The position numbers and the translations under genes are program-made. A stretch of 6,969 nucleotides of DNA from assembly GCA_002343455.1 (NCBI GenBank), contig DDSR01000234.1, positions 1-6,969 of the forward strand, given 5' to 3'. Shown piece by piece: positions 5,527 through 6,969 of this stretch (positions are counted from its first letter, which is position 1; each line of letters opens with the position of its first letter). The DNA comes from Deltaproteobacteria bacterium UBA2385 (GTDB lineage: Bacteria > Myxococcota_A > UBA796 > UBA2385). Under the pieces are notes generated by a model. It had not been told where the DNA came from. It ran no database searches and saw only the letters and a list, made by a program, of their open reading frames with translations.

Positions 5527-6132
5527 CTACGCTCCCGTGCCTACTCCCCACCAGTCGCGGATCAGCGAAGGCAGGTCGCGGTTCCGGTTGCAGCCGCGGA
5601 GCTGGATCAGCTCGGCTGCCCGCTCGGCGCGACGCAGCTCATCCGAGGTGCAGACTCGGCGGAGGGCGACGAGGTCGATGGCGTCCTGGGGTCGGTCGGG
5701 GCTCCGGGCCAGCAGCTTCAGCACGACCAGGTGGCCGGTGCGGGCAACCGGGACCTCGTGGTCCCAGAGCCGGACAGGCTCCGCAGCCTTCACGATCTCC
5801 GGCTCAATGCCGCTGCTGTGGAAGAGCAGGTCGACCAGCACGACAGGGCCGTGGCCCGGGGCCACCAGGCGCGCCGTGGCCAGTCGGCCCGATGACTCGT
5901 GCTCCAGGACTTGCGACATCCGAAAGCCCTGCGAGGTCAGGGCGAAGACAACCGCCTCCGCCTGTCGGTCATCGGACGCCGCGACCGCGAGGTCGGCGTC
6001 CCGTGTGAGCCTGGGCTCGGCGCGGAGCGACACGGCCAGCCCGCCCACCAAGGCCCACGCGGCGCCCAGGCCGTCGAGGGCATTCGCCGCCGCGTCCAAG
6101 CCCTGTTCGAGGTGGCCTAGTGTCTTGGCCAT
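5527..6132 (-). CDS. MNT-fold nucleotidyltransferase, likely toxin-antitoxin component
   Basis: A 201-residue protein with the polymerase-beta-like nucleotidyltransferase signature: ALVGGLAVSLRAEPRLTRDADLAV (27-50). The GG is at 30-31 and the metal-binding aspartates are D45 and D47; a likely third acid is D101 in VVLVDLLFHSSGIE. RPQDAIDLVAL (147-157) matches the R-x-x-D-x-x-D block of AbiEii/MenT-like and related stand-alone NTases. By family knowledge such enzymes modify tRNA or other targets with nucleotides and are often toxins. The ATG at 6132 overlaps the upstream 80-residue gene by 16 bp, implying coupled translation. The frame stays open upstream to 6420, but that extension only shadows the small gene, so it is not used as start. 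It is smaller than AbiEii (~300 residues). The substrate cannot be told from sequence. Confidence 0.8.
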   Translation of the reverse strand: MAKTLGHLEQGLDAAANALDGLGAAWALVGGLAVSLRAEPRLTRDADLAVAASDDRQAEAVVFALTSQGFRMSQVLEHESSGRLATARLVAPGHGPVVLVDLLFHSSGIEPEIVKAAEPVRLWDHEVPVARTGHLVVLKLLARSPDRPQDAIDLVALRRVCTSDELRRAERAAELIQLRGCNRNRDLPSLIRDWWGVGTGA

Positions 6133-6359
6133 GCCACCACGCGCGCCCAGGCCGGCGCCGGCCCGTCGAGCTTCTCGGCCCACCAAGCCTCTACCGCCGC
6201 CTCGATATCCTCGGCCGAGGCGTCGGGGTGATCGAGCCGGTGGCGGCCTCGGACCAGCTCGGCGGCGAGCTCGGGCAGGGCCAGCGCCGTCTGGAGCCGC
6301 TCGGCCGGCGACTGGCGCTCGGCGTCGGGTTCCAGGAGGGCGGCAAGGCGGGAATGCAT
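6117..6359 (-). CDS. Small partner protein of the nucleotidyltransferase (putative antitoxin)
   Basis: An 80-residue, largely helical protein: RLQTALALPELAAELVRGRH (21-40), then HPDAS (44-48), then AEDIEAAVEAWWAEKL (49-64). I recall similar short proteins with a RRxHPxAS-like block upstream of NTase genes in diverse bacteria, but this is memory and not a database match. It has no helix-turn-helix, so it is unlike AbiEi, and it is too short for a typical HEPN partner. The 16 bp overlap with the NTase start (stop at 6117, NTase ATG at 6132) implies fixed stoichiometry, as in toxin-antitoxin pairs. The ATG at 6359 is chosen because the GCTACGAT box ends 6 nt upstream and there is no Shine-Dalgarno. 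The antitoxin role is inferred from size, order and overlap. Confidence 0.72.
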   Translation of the reverse strand: MHSRLAALLEPDAERQSPAERLQTALALPELAAELVRGRHRLDHPDASAEDIEAAVEAWWAEKLDGPAPAWARVVAWPRH

Positions 6360-6365
6360 GGGCGG

Positions 6366-6373
6366 ATCGTAGC
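6366..6373 (-). promoter_or_regulatory. Predicted leaderless-type promoter (-10 box TACGAT) of the NTase pair
   Basis: GCTACGAT ends 6 nt before the ATG at 6359 (spacer CCGCCC). The TACGAT hexamer keeps the first two and last bases of TATAAT plus the A at position 5. No good -35 is seen; GGGGCA at 18 bp spacing matches 3 of 6. No ribosome-binding site is visible, consistent with a leaderless message for the two-gene operon. Confidence 0.5.
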
Positions 6374-6488
6374 CTGCGTCCCGGGTGGCTGCCCCTCAGG
6401 AATGCCACCCCTCCCGACACGAGTTGTCAGCAAGCAATGACCGTCCTGTGACGGAAAGCCCCGGCCGGCCCCCTTGGTCACCCGCGCT

Positions 6489-6731
6489 ATGCACACCTCT
6501 GCACACTGGACCCCGCCGATCTACCCGGAGTGGCTGGGCGAACGCTCACCCTGCGAGGTGCACGGCACCCGCTTCCCCTACGTCGCCGGGGCCATGGCCA
6601 ACGGAAACTGCACGGCCCGGATCGTGATCGAGATGGGCCGCGCCGGGATGCTCGGCTTCGTCGGGGCCGCCGGCCTGGAGGGCCTCGTCATGGATCAACT
6701 TCGCCGCAACGCGCAACAACGTGGACGGTGA
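6489..6731 (+). pseudogene. pfaD: N-terminal fragment of a PfaD-like enoyl reductase / NPD-family protein
   Basis: The 80-residue frame carries PEWLGERSPCEVHGTRFPYV (13-32) and AGAMANGNCTARIVIEMGRA (33-52), then GMLGFVGAAGLE (53-64). This combination is the start of the PfaD family, FMN-dependent trans-acting enoyl reductases of PUFA synthases and trans-AT polyketide synthases. Intact PfaD proteins are around 450-550 residues. Here similarity stops after GAAGLE, the next ~16 residues are unrelated, and TGA ends the frame at 6731. The TIM-barrel and flavin-binding remainder is absent. The usual MANGIAS is MANGNCT and GFFGAAGL is GFVGAAGL, suggesting drift. ATG at 6489 is an arbitrary first in-frame ATG; TTG at 6474 is also possible. 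No promoter box is seen. Most likely a truncated gene cut by a rearrangement whose other side is a recombinase fragment. Confidence 0.6.
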
Positions 6732-6925
6732 ATCTGGCCATGGGCAAGCACGACAAGGCCAAGCAGTCCTACCTGGAGGAGGGTCTGCTCATCCTCTCCG
6801 TGGCCCAGGAGGCCCCGGATCTCTTCGAAGCGGCCACCCGGGACGAGAAACGGGAGCTCCTGGATCACTTAGGCGTCCAACTTGTCGGGGTCACCGAATG
6901 CTCATGGAACTATCGTTGGGGGTGA
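6728..6925 (+). pseudogene. C-terminal remnant of a large serine recombinase
   Basis: In the frame that includes the GTG at 6728, the stretch QSYLEEGLLILSVAQEAPDL followed by FEAATRDEKRELLDHLG (about 6764-6874) matches the C-terminal region of large serine recombinases, where Y-x-x-x-G-x-x-I-L-x-L-A-Q-x-A-x-x-L-F and E-K-R-x-L-L are characteristic. After this the family usually reads SNCTWKDG-like; here ECSWNYRWG then TGA at 6923 is a degraded echo. The resolvase catalytic domain and the zinc-ribbon part are missing upstream, so it cannot be active. The frame overlaps the PfaD fragment's stop as GTGA, probably by chance. It marks a decayed mobile element or a hybrid junction. Confidence is limited by the short match. 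Confidence 0.55.
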
Positions 6926-6969
6926 TCGCCCTGCGGGTGCGGGAGTGAGCGGGGTGGGTGGTCGTGGAG

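Noticed and set aside
6133..6420. N-terminal extension of the nucleotidyltransferase to 297 residues
   Set aside because: The added residues are proline/arginine-rich and overlap the better-supported 80-residue gene. The NTase fold is complete from 6132.
5342..6451. A 369-codon + strand frame opposite the NTase pair
   Set aside because: It is R/S/P/A-rich, has no domain, and is antisense to a gene with intact NTase motifs.
6448..6481. GTGAC...GTCAC inverted words around GGCCGGCC upstream of the PfaD fragment
   Set aside because: The five-base arms are not centred on the inner palindrome and sit in very GC-rich sequence; they are easily due to chance.
1..6969. CRISPR array, tRNA or rRNA
   Set aside because: No regularly spaced repeats, no cloverleaf with a T-loop GTTCRANNC and matching arms that I could recognise, and no rRNA signature were seen on either strand.

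Overview
The window is about 70% G+C, with G/C-ending codons throughout. It carries a PATAN/TPR-type membrane protein, a type IV pilin-like protein, a HipBA module and a fragment of a PfaD-like polyketide/PUFA enoyl reductase. This mix suggests a large-genome, high-GC environmental bacterium. A Myxococcota-like (former Deltaproteobacteria) host is the best guess, but there is no rRNA or marker gene to settle it.

Left part (about 1-2920, + strand): a perfect short inverted repeat is followed by one apparent transcription unit. It encodes a polysaccharide-type ABC-2 permease, then (ATGA overlap) a zinc-ribbon protein with two predicted membrane segments, then (27 bp later) a 489-residue protein with a PATAN/DUF4388-like N-terminus, TPR-like repeats, one membrane span and a short exported tail. 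No ABC ATPase partner is visible. A minus-strand pilin-like gene converges on this unit, with only 7 bp between the two stop codons.

Middle (about 3408-6380, - strand): a cluster of toxin-antitoxin type genes. Reading in the direction of transcription they are: an 80-residue small protein overlapping a 201-residue MNT-fold nucleotidyltransferase; a roughly 300 bp gap rich in regulatory-looking sequence; hipB and hipA overlapping by GTGA; and a solitary Phd/YefM-type antitoxin with no toxin beside it.

Right end (about 6489-6925, + strand): two gene fragments abut. One is the start of a PfaD-like protein and the other is the C-terminal piece of a large serine recombinase. They look like debris of a past insertion or rearrangement at the edge of the toxin-antitoxin cluster.

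The most striking signal links genes on both strands. The octamer GCTACnnT ends exactly 6 nt before the start codon of four genes: permease, pilin, Phd antitoxin and the small NTase partner. The spacers are C-rich and lack a Shine-Dalgarno sequence. This is the geometry expected of a sigma-70-type -10 box driving leaderless mRNAs. A fifth copy lies in the gap upstream of hipBA without a start codon at the expected place.
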